From contig CAWBVG010000034.1 of the NCBI GenBank assembly GCA_963792175.1, forward strand, positions 166,174 through 230,173: DNA of 64,000 bases. Direction: 5' to 3'. Below are positions 37,621 to 47,106 of this stretch, piece after piece. Both the position numbers and the translations under genes were made by a program. The notes beneath the pieces were generated by a model. That model saw nothing but the letters and a program-made list of their open reading frames with translations. It was not told the DNA's origin and ran no database searches. The stretch comes from CAWBVG01 sp963792175. Its GTDB lineage: Bacteria > Acidobacteriota > Vicinamibacteria > Vicinamibacterales > CAVVIG01. Positions within the stretch are counted from its first letter, which is position 1, and every line of letters starts with the position of its first letter.

Positions 37621-38007
37621 GTATCGAACAGACCGGAACTTCAGACACACGTAACCTTAAGGACACGACATGACATCGATGAATGGCACCATCAAGCGGC
37701 TGGTGAGCGAAAAGGGCTTCGGTTTCATCCTCGCCGATAACGGCACGGAGTACTTCTTCCACAATTCCGCCTGTCAGCAAACTGCGTTCGACGATCTCCG
37801 AGAAGGGCAGTCGGTCACGTTCGATATGGGGCAGGGCCCGAAAGGGCCGAGGGGCGAGAACGTCCGACTGGTCTGAACCCTTTGAGATTCAGGCCAGGGG
37901 ACTACGTCTATCAGATGATAACGGTCCCCAACATCAGCTGACCGTCGTGCACGATCGGCACGTGTGGATTGACGCGGATCGTCGCTAGCTCAATGCGAAA
38001 GCGGGTG
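37621..38007. repeat. 387-bp direct repeat, copy 1 (cold-shock gene plus flanks)
   Basis: This block, including the cold-shock gene at 37670-37876, its 5' leader and about 130 bases downstream, is about 94% identical to 51620-52006. The two copies have equal length and lie exactly 13,999 bases apart in the same direction. Confidence 0.85.
37670..37876 (+). CDS. Cold-shock domain protein, copy 1
   Basis: 68 residues forming one CSD with the RNA-binding motifs KGFGFI (RNP1-like) and YFFHNSA (RNP2-like). It begins MTSMNGTIKRLVSEKGFGFI. Family members bind single-stranded RNA/DNA and melt RNA structure at low temperature or in stress. The upstream leader (about 50 bases) is shared with copy 2 at 51668; the proteins differ at three positions (SEKG/SDKG and DNGT/GDGT). 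AAGGAC acts as ribosome site. Confidence 0.95.
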   Translation: MTSMNGTIKRLVSEKGFGFILADNGTEYFFHNSACQQTAFDDLREGQSVTFDMGQGPKGPRGENVRLV

Positions 38008-38169
38008 ACGTTCGAGCTCCTCAATCCGCTTCAAGGCGAGAGCCTTGAGGGCCAACGCATCGCGGGCGATCGCTGTCTCGCCGGTTCGCTCCACGTGCGG
38101 AACCCGGCGGTCCAATGCTGCAATCAGTTCGAGGAGTTCGCGAACGGCTGCCGTGGGCGTTAACGCCAT
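37990..38169 (-). CDS. Small helical hypothetical protein
   Basis: 59 residues on the minus strand: MALTPTAAVRELLELIAALD followed by a helical stretch (IARDALALKALALKRIEELE) and ending RHPLSH. It is composed of two amphipathic helices with no signal or membrane segment. Its 3' end lies inside the duplicated cold-shock block. It could be a small adaptor or antitoxin-like protein, but no family is recognised. Confidence 0.5.
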   Translation of the reverse strand: MALTPTAAVRELLELIAALDRRVPHVERTGETAIARDALALKALALKRIEELERHPLSH

Positions 38170-38295
38170 GGTCGTCTGCTGTCGCGATCATTCCGCGATC
38201 GCGATTCAATCGTTCTTCTGCTGCACGACATGGACGAGCTGACGACTACGTCGAGTCAGCCTCGCTCGGGGAGGAAATCCATCGGCTGAAAGGAG

Positions 38296-40518
38296 TCAGT
38301 CGCTTCGGCCTAACGGCACGCGAGCGCGGATCCTGGTCCCGGCACCAGGCTGCGATTCGATCAGGCATTCACCGTCGACCAGGCTCAGCCTCTCCCGCAT
38401 GCCGATCAATCCGAGCCCATGACTTCTCATGGCGGCCTCAGGATCGAATCCGACGCCCTCGTCGTCGACGTCGAGTCGCATCTCATCGCGGCTGCCGCCG
38501 AGCGACACCGACACGCGATGCACCGCGGCGTGTCTGACGGCATTGTCGAGCGCCTCCTCCAATACGCGGAACAGGGCCAGCGCCACGTCGTTCGGGAGGT
38601 TGTCCGGCACACCCTGATGGCGGAAGTCAATCGTGACGCTGTGGCGCGCCGACATCTGCCGGCAGAAGGTCCGAGCGGATGCCACGAGTCCGAGCAGTTC
38701 GAGGGTGTGGTACGACTGATCCGAAACTGCCTGAATGTCACTCGCCAGATCGCCAAACTGCGCGCACAGCTCCTCGACACCAGCGCGCATCTGGTTGACG
38801 TCACCGCGCGAACCCATGCTCAGGCTGTGCAGTTGTAAATTGAGCCCCGTCAACCGTTGGCAGAGTTCCTCATTGAGCTTCCTGGCGATCCACGCGCGCT
38901 CCTCTTCGTGCGATTGCAACAGCCTGCGGCTCAAGCCGGACAGCGCGACGCTTGCGAGCTTCAGCTCCGTCACGTCGATCGCGGAGCCGACGTACCCGCC
39001 GAAGCCATCCGGTACGCCCGTGTCGAGGATCCATCGGTACTCACCGTCATGGCGGCGGAGGCGGTACTCCATGCGGAAGGGCTCACGGCGGTCGAACGCC
39101 TCCGCGAAGATCTCGCGGTAGCGGCGCAGATCATCAGGATGGACCGCTTCGGTCCAGCCATCTCCCAATTCCGCCTCGATCGGTCGGCCGGTGAAATCGA
39201 GACGGCCACGATTGACGTTCGTGCATCGCTTGTCGGGACCTGCGCTTCCAGATCATGACCGGCGCGGCATTCAACAGGAGACGAAGGCTCTCTTCACTCA
39301 CGCGGAGCGATCGTTCCGCACGCCGCCGTTTGACCAGGCTCGCGAGCAAGGCGATCGCGAACACCGCCTGGACACTTGCGAAGGTCACGCCCGCGATGAT
39401 CTGAGGTCGATATCGTTGCCACGCCGTCGGCTCGCGAAAGAGAACGACGCTGCCGGGCTGCAAGCGATCCTCGCTAATGCCCCAGCGGCGCAGCTCACGC
39501 CCGTCGAAGGCCGGCGTCGCCGCAACTTGCGTGGGCGTCGTGAGACGTTGCGGTTCTTCGCCGCGGAGCATGCGGACGGCGACTGCCGCCGTGTTCCGGC
39601 TCAGGTCCTCGATGGACAGCAGCGGCCCGCCCACGATGCCGTGGCCCAGTTGCGTGCTGTGCAAACCGAAGATCGGCGCGTTGGCGGCGGCGTGAAACGC
39701 GCCCATCGTTCGTTCCTCGGTATGACGAACACCCTTCGCGTCCGACGACAAGACTCCGTAGAAGATCGCGGAATGCGGCGGTAGCGAGGCGCAGCCCTTG
39801 AGCATCTCCTCGAAGGACAGTGCATTCGTCCAGATGAATGTCAGACGATCCTCGAATCGTCGAAGCCCGCGCTGCAGCTCCTTGAGCCAGAACTGCTCGA
39901 ACTGGGACGCCCCGATGACCACGAAGACCGTCCGGGTGTCGGGAAGGAGCCGCAGAATGGTCTCGATCATCTGCGGTGGGTCATGCTCGACGGCGACGGC
40001 CGTGTCGTTGGCGGCAGGGGCCCTGTTCTGAACGAAACGGCGATCGACTCCGGCCAGCAGCATCGGCGTGGTGGGAAAGAGCTGCTGCCGATACTTCTGG
40101 GCGAACACCGCCGCCGGTCCCCCGATGGGCACCACGAGATCCAGCCGCCGGCGCGGCAACGTGGATCGAACCTCGTTCACGATTGATTCTTCTGAGGCAC
40201 TGGGGTTCAGGCGTGCCGCCTGCAGCGACACCTCATGAAATCGATGGGTTCCCCGAACAATCGGCTCAGCTCAGGGCGGAACATCGTGGCAAATGCGTTG
40301 TGGGAAGCGAAGTCGCTCTGGAACCAGTACAGCAACAACGCCTGCCGCGGTTCGGTTTGCGCGCCGCTGAGTGACGCGCACGCCAGAATCACGACCGTTG
40401 CCCAGATGAGGTGAGGACGCCATCTGGCCGACCGTCGGCTACGCCGATTGTGCGTCCCGAGAAACAGGGCGTCAGACAAACGAGGCAGTCTAACCGAAGT
40501 CGACGCCCTCGTACCCAT
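38296..40518 (-). CDS. Sensor histidine kinase: periplasmic binding-protein-like sensor, PAS, HisKA_3-type domain lacking His (frameshifted)
   Basis: About 740 residues read across breaks near 40235 and 39235. After a signal/anchor helix (HLIWATVVILACASLSGAQ) comes an ABC-substrate-binding-like sensor (ALLLYWFQSDFASHNAF, then PIFGLHSTQLGHGIVGGPLL), a membrane helix (IIAGVTFASVQAVFAIALLA), a PAS domain (EYRLRRHDGEYRWILDTGVP) and a NarL-type kinase core. The dimerisation motif reads EEERAWIARKLNEELCQRL; Asn stands where the phospho-acceptor His (ELHDDLxQ) is expected. The ATPase boxes EEALDNAVRHA, DEGVGFD and GLGLIGMRER are intact. AAGGAGG precedes ATG 40518. No response regulator is adjacent. 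It may be a non-phosphorylating or partner-dependent sensor. Confidence 0.78.
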
Positions 40519-40577
40519 TGCCTCCTTTTCGGAACGATTCTGCGGGCGTCGTGAAGCCGCGACAACACGCCACGCGT

Positions 40578-40593
40578 TGTCCAGAATTGCACA
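40578..40593 (-). promoter_or_regulatory. Candidate operator, island motif (site 2)
   Basis: On the minus strand it reads TGTGCAATTCTGGACA, 60 bases upstream of the histidine kinase start (40518). It matches TGTGC-N6-GGACA. Confidence 0.45.
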
Positions 40594-40675
40594 GCGCAAA
40601 ATAACGCGTTCGCACATAGTGATCGAAGCATTGGCAAGGTTAGGAGAGCGAAGTGGCTCGGACCGTTAGTCAGTG

Positions 40676-40707
40676 CGAGGGCCGAGGATTGGCTCGGCCC
40701 TCGTTTT
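40676..40707 (+). terminator. Intrinsic terminator hairpin in the intergenic region
   Basis: CGAGGGCCGAG and CTCGGCCCTCG form a perfect 11-pair stem with loop GATTGG followed by TTTT. No ORF ends just before it, so it may end a short untranslated RNA starting near 40600, or insulate the next gene. Confidence 0.6.
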
Positions 40708-40748
40708 CAACGCGCGGCCGGACTATCCGCTCACTCTGCAGAAGAACA

Positions 40749-40764
40749 TGTGCGGAAACGGACA
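40749..40764 (+). promoter_or_regulatory. Candidate operator, island motif (site 3)
   Basis: TGTGCGGAAACGGACA, 95 bases upstream of the small membrane protein gene at 40860. A 9-pair hairpin (CATGCGCCA / TGGCGCATG, 40767-40789) follows immediately. Confidence 0.45.
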
Positions 40765-40859
40765 GACATGCGCCACTGATTGGCGCATGCTGCTGTGCAG
40801 AGTCGTGAGTTGCCTCCGCCCTCTAGTGGAAAGCGCTCTCACCAGAAAGAGATATCACC

Positions 40860-41012
40860 ATGCTTTACACCATCGCCGTCATTCTCGTCATCGCGTGGCT
40901 GTTGGGCCTTGTCGGCACGTTCACGCTCGGCCCGCTCCTCCACTTGCTATTGGTCGTCGCCGTCATCGTGTTCATCGTGGGGCTGGTGAGCGGCCGCCGC
41001 GTGCTCGGATAA
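40860..41012 (+). CDS. Lmo0937-type small membrane protein
   Basis: 50 residues with two transmembrane helices: MLYTIAVILVIAWLLGLVG and LLHLLLVVAVIVFIVGLVSG. Length, helix arrangement and the glycine-rich turn match the lmo0937/DUF5670 family of two-helix membrane proteins, which are often stress-induced. It is too short for most ORF callers. GAAAGAGA precedes the start. It probably shares a transcript with the PP2C gene 45 bases downstream. Confidence 0.75.
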   Translation: MLYTIAVILVIAWLLGLVGTFTLGPLLHLLLVVAVIVFIVGLVSGRRVLG

Positions 41013-41057
41013 CGGCGCCCAGTCAAGCCCCAACCACCCGACGCGAACGAGGCTGAC

Positions 41058-41945
41058 ATGCCGACGAATACCGAATCCGTGGTGGACATTGGACACGCGC
41101 CGCTGGCCGCGAAAGCCTTCGGGGTGACCGACAGGGGCCGCGTGCGCCCGTCCAATGACGATCAGTTCCTCAGCGCGGAGCTCACCAAGACGATGCGCAT
41201 CTGGCAGACCAGCCTGCCAGATGCGAAGGCGCAGTTCGGAGTGGACCGCGGACACCTGTTTCTCGTCGCGGACGGCATGGGTGGGCACCGCACCGGCGAA
41301 GCGGCCAGTGCGCTGGCCGTGGTCGCGATCGAGCAGTTCACCCTCAACACGTTCAAGTGGTTCTTTGACGCCAACGGACCCGACGCGCAGAAGGTCCTCA
41401 CGCAGTTCCAAACCGCGCTCCGCCAAGCCGACGCCCGTATTCTCGAGGAATCGACGGAGCATCCGGAGTTGCGAGGCATGGGCACCACGCTGACCATGGC
41501 ATTCCATCTCGATGCCCAGCTGTGCGTTGTCCACGTCGGCGACAGCCGCGCGTATCTGTATGGAGATGGCGAGCTCTATCAGCTGACCCATGACGACACG
41601 CTTGTGGCGGAGATGGTGAGCCGAGGAGAAATTCAACCCGAACAGGTCGCCGGGCACCGCTTCCGCCACGTCATTACCAATGTCGTCGGAGGGAACGAAA
41701 CCGGCATTCACGTCGAGGCTCACGCACTGGACGTGCGTGCCGGCGAGCGCCTGCTGCTGTGCTCGAACGGACTGACCGAGATGGTGACCGACGACGTGAT
41801 TGCAGCCGTTCTCGAAAGGGAGTTGGATCCGGAGGCTGCCGCCACGAAGCTCGTGGCGTTGGCGAACGAAGCGGGCGGCCGCGACAATATCACGGTCCTG
41901 ATTGTGCGGTTCGATGCGGTTGCTCCCGAGTCGGGCAGGGCCTAG
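41058..41945 (+). CDS. PP2C-type serine/threonine protein phosphatase
   Basis: 295 residues, intact. PPM-family motifs are all present: GRVRPSNDDQFL, LVADGMGGHRTGE (metal-binding Asp-Gly), MGTTLTMAF, VVHVGDSRAYLY, QLTHDD and GGRDNITVLIV. It removes phosphate from Ser/Thr of proteins and needs Mn or Mg. The usual partner, a Pkn2-type kinase, is not in this window. Within the stress-oriented region it could act in a partner-switch or kinase pathway. AACGAGGCTGAC precedes the ATG; the ribosome site is weak. Confidence 0.95.
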   Translation: MPTNTESVVDIGHAPLAAKAFGVTDRGRVRPSNDDQFLSAELTKTMRIWQTSLPDAKAQFGVDRGHLFLVADGMGGHRTGEAASALAVVAIEQFTLNTFKWFFDANGPDAQKVLTQFQTALRQADARILEESTEHPELRGMGTTLTMAFHLDAQLCVVHVGDSRAYLYGDGELYQLTHDDTLVAEMVSRGEIQPEQVAGHRFRHVITNVVGGNETGIHVEAHALDVRAGERLLLCSNGLTEMVTDDVIAAVLERELDPEAAATKLVALANEAGGRDNITVLIVRFDAVAPESGRA

Positions 41946-41980
41946 CCCACATAGACCGACGACGGAAGACGCGCTGATCC

Positions 41981-43174
41981 ATGAGGCCATATACCGCAGA
42001 ACGGCAGGCAGTCGCTTCCGATCGGCTTGCTCCGGTTGAGGGCCGCCCGCGTCCGACGATGGGCGGAGCGCACGCGCAGGACGTGTCCCAGACGCGCGTC
42101 GTTCTACAAATCCTTCTCATCGTTGCTGGGATTGCGCTGGGGTTGTGGGCGCTGCACAGGCTCTCGTCTGTGGTCCTGGTGCTGATTCTGGCGGCGCTAT
42201 TTGCCTACGTGATTGCGCCACTGGTGGAACTGGCGCGGCGCCCGATTCGCCTTGCGGGCCGGCGCCGGCGTTTGTCGCCGGGGGCCGCCATCGGCCTCGT
42301 CTATGTGCTCATGGCTGGCAGCGTGTCGGGAGCGGCGGCGCTCCTGCTGCCCAGCGCGACGGAGCAGATGAACGAGGTGATCGTGCGCGCCCCCGCGTAT
42401 GCGCAGTCGATCCTGACGTGGGAGCATGGCTGGTCTCGGTATTACGAGCGTCTGCGGATCCCGCTCGAGCTGCGGCAGAGCATTGATCAATCCGTGCTCG
42501 CCGCCAGCGAGGGTGCCGCCGAATCGCTCCGGGGATCTGTGCTGGCGCTTATGGGCGCTCTCTCCTATGTGCCCTGGCTTCTCTTGATCCCTGTCCTGGC
42601 GTTCTTCCTCTTGAAGGATGCCGCGAGCCTCCGGCGCACGATCGTCACGGCGTTGCCGCATCACGGTCAGCTGCGCGGTCACCGGTTGTTCGAAGAGCTG
42701 AACGCCACACTGGCCGCCTACATTCGCGCACAGCTTCTGGCGTGCGTTCTGGTCGGCAGTCTCTGTGGTGTGGGATTTGCCGTGCTCGGGATTCCCTATC
42801 CGGTGCTGCTCGGCGTGTTGGCGGGTGTGCTGGAATTCATCCCGCTCGTCGGCCCGCTCGTGCTGGCGACGGTCGCCGCGGTCGTCGGTGCGCTGCACGA
42901 CCCGATGCTGGCGCTCTGGGCTATCGGGTTTCTCGGCGTGCTCCGACTGGTTGAAGACTACCTGATCTACCCTCGCCTCATACGCCGTGGCATCCACTTG
43001 CATCCGTTGGCGGTGATCCTCGCGGTACTGGCCGGTGCCGAGTTGGATGGCGTCGCGGGAATGTTTTTGTCGGTGCCCACCGTCGCGCTCGCAACGGTCG
43101 TGTACCGGCACTGGCTCGAGTGGCGCAGCGGTGACGACGAAGTCAACGGGCTGCGTTCGACTGGCACCGGTTAA
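41981..43174 (+). CDS. AI-2E family (UPF0118) membrane transporter, second copy
   Basis: 397 residues, intact. The pattern of helices matches the family: LIVAGIALGLWALHRLSSVV, VLILAALFAYVIAPLVELA, and the C-terminal cluster with VLEFIPLVGPLVLATVAAVV and LVEDYLIYPRLIRRGIHLHP. It resembles the protein at 26009-27034 in order of motifs but differs widely in sequence, so the two are paralogues rather than a recent duplication. Substrate unknown. It lies 35 bases after the PP2C gene and is likely co-transcribed. Confidence 0.92.
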   Translation: MRPYTAERQAVASDRLAPVEGRPRPTMGGAHAQDVSQTRVVLQILLIVAGIALGLWALHRLSSVVLVLILAALFAYVIAPLVELARRPIRLAGRRRRLSPGAAIGLVYVLMAGSVSGAAALLLPSATEQMNEVIVRAPAYAQSILTWEHGWSRYYERLRIPLELRQSIDQSVLAASEGAAESLRGSVLALMGALSYVPWLLLIPVLAFFLLKDAASLRRTIVTALPHHGQLRGHRLFEELNATLAAYIRAQLLACVLVGSLCGVGFAVLGIPYPVLLGVLAGVLEFIPLVGPLVLATVAAVVGALHDPMLALWAIGFLGVLRLVEDYLIYPRLIRRGIHLHPLAVILAVLAGAELDGVAGMFLSVPTVALATVVYRHWLEWRSGDDEVNGLRSTGTG

Positions 43175-43177
43175 CGG

Positions 43178-43193
43178 TGTGCAGTCGAGTACA
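43178..43193 (+). promoter_or_regulatory. Candidate operator, island motif (site 4, weaker)
   Basis: TGTGCAGTCGAGTACA, 90 bases upstream of the small gene at 43283. The left half is exact; the right half differs at one base from GSACA. Confidence 0.35.
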
Positions 43194-43282
43194 CGGCGAT
43201 CGCCTGTTGCTGCTACGCTCGTCGCCGTCGGTTGTCCTCGCGTAACGAACCCTTCGAGCGTCAATCCAGAAGGAAGTGTCAG

Positions 43283-43384
43283 ATGAGAAGAATCGTCATC
43301 GCTACGGCGATGAGCTTGGGTGTCGTGTCGCTGGCGGCCATGTTCAGGCTGGATAAGCCCGTGAGCCTCCAGGCCGAGCGTTAA
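43283..43384 (+). CDS. Small secreted or anchored peptide, hypothetical
   Basis: 33 residues: MRRIVIATAMSLGVVSLAAM followed by FRLDKPVSLQAER. A basic start, hydrophobic core and short polar tail resemble a signal/anchor peptide. GAAGG (43271-43275) precedes the ATG well. The M48 protease gene begins 6 bases after its stop, so the two are likely co-expressed. No family recognised. Confidence 0.5.
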   Translation: MRRIVIATAMSLGVVSLAAMFRLDKPVSLQAER

Positions 43385-43390
43385 ACGGAG

Positions 43391-44810
43391 ATGACCATGA
43401 ACACGCCATTTACTCGCATCAGATCGGCGGCATCCTTGGCATCGTACTGTCGGCTGCCGCGCTCGGCGCGCAGACCGTGATCACGGCGCCGGATAACAAG
43501 TACACGCCGGCGCAGGACGTCGAACTCGGGCGAAAGGCCGCCGAGGAGGTTGAACAGCAGCTGCCGATTCTGCGCGACGAAGACGTGACATCGTTCGTCG
43601 CGTCGATCGGCCGACGCGTCGTCGACGCCATCCCACAGGAGTTTCGGCATGCCGAGTTCCACTACTCCTTCCAGGTCGTCAACGTGCGCGAGATCAACGC
43701 GTTCGCCCTGCCGGGCGGACCGATGTACGTCAACCGCGGGATGATCGAGGCGGCGCGGACCGAAGGCGAGGTCGCCGGCGTGATGGCCCACGAACTGAGT
43801 CATGTCGCACTGCGGCACGGCACGGCCCAGGCCACCAAGGCGACGAAATACGAGATCGGCACGCTGCTCGGCGCGGTCGTCGGCTCCATCATCGGCGGCA
43901 ATGTCGGGAGCGCCGTCGCGCAGGGCACGCAGTTCGGGCTCGGCACCGCCTTCCTGCGATTCAGCCGGGAATTCGAGCGCGATGCCGACCTGCTCGGGTC
44001 GCACATCATGGCCGCGGCTGGGTACAGCCCGCTCGAGATGGCCAGCATGTTCAAGACGATCGAAAAGCAGGGCGGCTCCGGCGGCCCTCAGTGGCTGAGC
44101 GATCATCCCAATCCGGGCGACCGGTACGAGGTACATCACTCGCGAAGCGCAATCGCTCCAGGTGCGCGACGTCGTGCGCGATACGCGCACGTTCACACAG
44201 GTGCAGGAGCGGCTGCGCCGGATGGCGGCTGCGCCGACGACGGAGGAGGCGACACGCAAGGCGGTGGGGACGCGCGGGTCCACTCCCGTACCTGACAAAC
44301 GCACTGGCGGTCGCTCAGGTGACATCGCATCGCCCTCGTCGAGTTCCACCTCGTACAGCGAAGGCGACCTGTTCCGGGTCAGCGTTCCATCGAACTGGCA
44401 CGAGCGGCCAGGCAGCAACGCTGTCACCTTCGCGCCTGACGGGGCGTACGGCAATGGCGAGCAGGGCGGCAGCTTCACACACGGCATCGAGATCGGTGTG
44501 GCCCGCAACGAGACGCACGACTTGCGAACCGCGACCGACGAGCTCGTCTCCACGTTCGCGCGCAGCAACCCGAATCTCAGCCGTCCATCGTCGTACGAGC
44601 CGGTACTCAGATCGGCGGCCGGCAGGGGCTCCACACGGCGCTGTCGAACGGGTCAATGCCGCCGGTCAGCAAGAACGCATCGCGGTCTTCGCGATGCTGC
44701 TCCCCGACGGGAACCTGTTCTACGCGCTCGGCGTTGCTCCGCGCGACCGCTTCTCGGAGTACGACGCAGCCTTCCGCAAAGTCATCGGATCGATCGAGAT
44801 CATGAAATGA
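43391..44810 (+). CDS. M48 family metalloprotease (several frame breaks)
   Basis: About 470 residues once the breaks are bridged. It starts MTMNTPFTRI, then after a shift at about 43418 shows a signal peptide (IGGILGIVLSAAALGAQ). The protease domain has HELSHVALRHG (HExxH) and the third ligand Glu in FSREFERDADLLG. Downstream breaks occur near 44131 (then YITREAQSLQVRDVV) and between 44600 and 44655. The C-terminal part contains a DUF1795-like region (FRVSVPSNWHE, and near the end AVFAMLLPDGNLFYALGV). It should act as an envelope zinc protease in quality control. The breaks look like sequence errors, but a real pseudogene cannot be excluded. Confidence 0.75.
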
Positions 44811-44874
44811 CCTGGCTCAGGCCGTCGTCAGCGTGCAGTCCGAGCTGATGGCGGTTCCTGTCACGCCAGATCGT

Positions 44875-45790
44875 TCATCGCCGTAAACTCGCCTCGCGAG
44901 CCTCCAGGAACGCCGCGAGCTCGCGATTGTCTGGGAAGTCGTGGGCGAGCCTTCGCGCCACGTCAGTCGCGTGCGCCATGTCACGTTCTCGAACCGCCAT
45001 GTTCCACAGCGCGAATTCGGCTTCTGCGTGACTGAAGAAGTCTGATTCCACCTGCGCAGCTTCACGCACCTCGGTCAACGCGTGCTTCCGGTTGCCGCCG
45101 CCCAGCAACCAACGTGTGCCCCACGGCATTTTGGTGTCGACGATGTAATCGATCCACGCGCGTGCGACGCGCGCGCGGACGTGCCGCGGATTGTGTGCGA
45201 GCACCGCGTCGAGGGACTGTCTCGCTTCCCAGGTACTCGTCCCAACCGGTTTTTCGCCGCAAGGGTCCGAGCTGGAGCCAGACGTAGTTCAGATCCAATT
45301 TGCCGAGGTAGAACAACGCCGCTTCGTCGCTGGGAGTCGATCGGAGCGTCGTGCGGGCCAGGGCCTGACCGTGGCGGATGTCCGTCAGGAATTCGGCGAT
45401 CAGCTGGGGGCACGTCGCACAGTTCTTCAGGGCCTTTTCGTTGTCGGGACGTCCCTCCAGCAGGGCTTTGAGTTGAAAGAGCAGCGCGGAGCTGCGCAAC
45501 TCGTCATTCGGCAGATCTTGGGTGTCCGATGCGCGGATGTCGAGCGCCAGCGCGGCTGCCGCCTCGTAACGGGCGTTGTAGAACAGCCGCTGGGCATCGC
45601 TCAGCGTCGGTCGATCGAGCGCTGGGCGTTCACTGCTCGACTGAAAGGGCCCGCCTGCCCCTGGATTGGTCATCGACGCGATGCACATCGCCACCACGAC
45701 GCCACACATATCGCGCGCGCTGATCCGTCGAGACAGGGCGAATCCATGCGCGCGCTTCGAGTGTCGTGTGGCGTTGTGGGAATCCGACAT
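44875..45790 (-). CDS. Secreted tetratricopeptide-like hypothetical protein (frameshifted)
   Basis: About 305 residues. A hydrophobic N-terminal helix (MCGVVVAMCIASMTNPGAGG) suggests export or anchoring. Helical repeats follow (LSDAQRLFYNARYEAAAALA, FYLGKLDLNYVWLQLGPLRR) and, after a +1 break near 45232, NPRHVRARVARAWIDYIVDT and a final TPR-like pair. The KMPWGTRWLLGGG segment is conserved in an acidobacterial family of unknown function. It is divergent from the YihY gene with 218 bases between; that gap holds two copies of the island motif. Confidence 0.65.
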
Positions 45791-45861
45791 GCAGATTTTC
45801 TGGACGGCGCCTGTCAGATGGCCGTCTCAACAGCAATATGTCGTAATGGACGACGAGACGC

Positions 45862-45877
45862 TGTGCAATTCGGCACA
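45862..45877. promoter_or_regulatory. Candidate operator, island motif (site 5, perfect palindrome arms)
   Basis: TGTGCAATTCGGCACA: TGTGC and GCACA are exact inverted repeats. It is 72 bases from the minus-strand TPR gene start and 132 from the plus-strand YihY start. Confidence 0.5.
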
Positions 45878-45923
45878 GGGCTTTCGGGCGCCTTTCCAGC
45901 GCTCATGTGTGATCTTTTGTCGT

Positions 45924-45939
45924 TGTGCGCAATTGCACA
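45924..45939. promoter_or_regulatory. Candidate operator, island motif (site 6, perfect palindrome arms)
   Basis: TGTGCGCAATTGCACA: exact inverted arms, 70 bases upstream of the YihY start. Together with site 5 it sits in a divergent promoter region; an 8-pair hairpin (CGCCGCAG / CTGCGGCG) lies at about 45980-46008. Confidence 0.5.
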
Positions 45940-46008
45940 GCGGTCTCGCTCGAACATGGCCATAGTCAGTAGCACAATCGCCGCAGTGATGCGGCAAAAA
46001 TCTGCGGC

Positions 46009-46980
46009 GTGACGTTCACGCGGTCAACATCGTCCTCGAGCAGACGATCGTTGGAACGGGCAGTCGGCTCGCGAAGGGTGCTCAACCACATGATCTTGCT
46101 CGCGGCGTTCATGGGTCCGATCGGCTGGACGGCGATTGTCCAGCGCACCTGCCGCCAGATCTACCAGGGCCACTGCTTCGGGTGGGCGGCGGCGCTGGCG
46201 TATTACTCGTTCCTCGCGGTCTTTCCCGCGTTACTCTTCGTGGTCTCTGTCGCCAGTGTTCTGCCGATTCAACACCTGATTGATCAGTTCGTTGACCTGG
46301 TCGGCCGATTCGCGCCCGGCGATGTGGTGGCGATCGCCCGCGAACAACTGCTGCAGATCACCGATAAACCGCACGGCCGCCTGATGGCGCTCAGTCTGGC
46401 GGGCACGATCTGGAGTATGTCATCGGGGATGGTGGCGCTCATGGGCACGCTGAACCAGGCGCATCACGTCTCGGAAGGCCGGTCCTGGTGGCGAGTGCGC
46501 GCGACCGCGATCGTGTTGACGTGCGCCCTGACGTGTTTCATGACGTTGGCCTTCACGCTGGCGATGGTCGGTCCGGCCGCGGCAGCGTCTGTTGCCGATT
46601 GGCTGGGCCTCGGCGCTGCCTTCGCACGAACGTGGCAGATCGTCCGGTGGCCGGCGGCCTTTGCCCTCGCCGTGACGGCGATCGGGAGCGTCTACCACTT
46701 TGCCCCCGACGTGAAGCGGGAATTCGTCTGGATCACGCCGGGGGCGTTCGCAGCCACCGCGTTGTGGCTGATCGTCTCGTTGGGCTTCAAGTGGTACGCG
46801 TTCCATGTCGGGGACTATCAGAAAACATACGGGGCGATCGGCGGCGTCATGGTGGCGCTCTTGTGGTTCTATTTTTCAGGACTCGCAATTCTGCTCGGCG
46901 CGCAGCTGGACGCGACCATCGATCACATGGTCTCGCGACGCTTTCGGCAAGGGTCTCTCAGTGCCGCAGCTCGTCACTGA
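46009..46980 (+). CDS. YihY/BrkB family inner membrane protein
   Basis: 323 residues (297 if ATG 46090 is used). Six helices with family features: CFGWAAALAYYSFLAVFPAL near the N terminus, TIWSMSSGMVALMGTLNQAH, and WITPGAFAATALWLIVSLGF followed by YGAIGGVMVALLWFYFSGLA. Members are conserved membrane proteins of unclear role (once misassigned as RNase BN). The GTG at 46009 lies just after a hairpin; ATG 46090 is equally plausible. Confidence 0.9.
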   Translation: MTFTRSTSSSSRRSLERAVGSRRVLNHMILLAAFMGPIGWTAIVQRTCRQIYQGHCFGWAAALAYYSFLAVFPALLFVVSVASVLPIQHLIDQFVDLVGRFAPGDVVAIAREQLLQITDKPHGRLMALSLAGTIWSMSSGMVALMGTLNQAHHVSEGRSWWRVRATAIVLTCALTCFMTLAFTLAMVGPAAAASVADWLGLGAAFARTWQIVRWPAAFALAVTAIGSVYHFAPDVKREFVWITPGAFAATALWLIVSLGFKWYAFHVGDYQKTYGAIGGVMVALLWFYFSGLAILLGAQLDATIDHMVSRRFRQGSLSAAARH

Positions 46981-47106
46981 TCGCCGCCCCTCACGTCCGT
47001 CGTCCGTCGTGGCGGCCGGATGAGCTCACCGTCGAGCCAATGGCCAAGAGTGCGTTTTTGAACAGTATCCCGCCCGGCCTTCCGTCACGCTTGCAGGCAG
47101 TGATGG

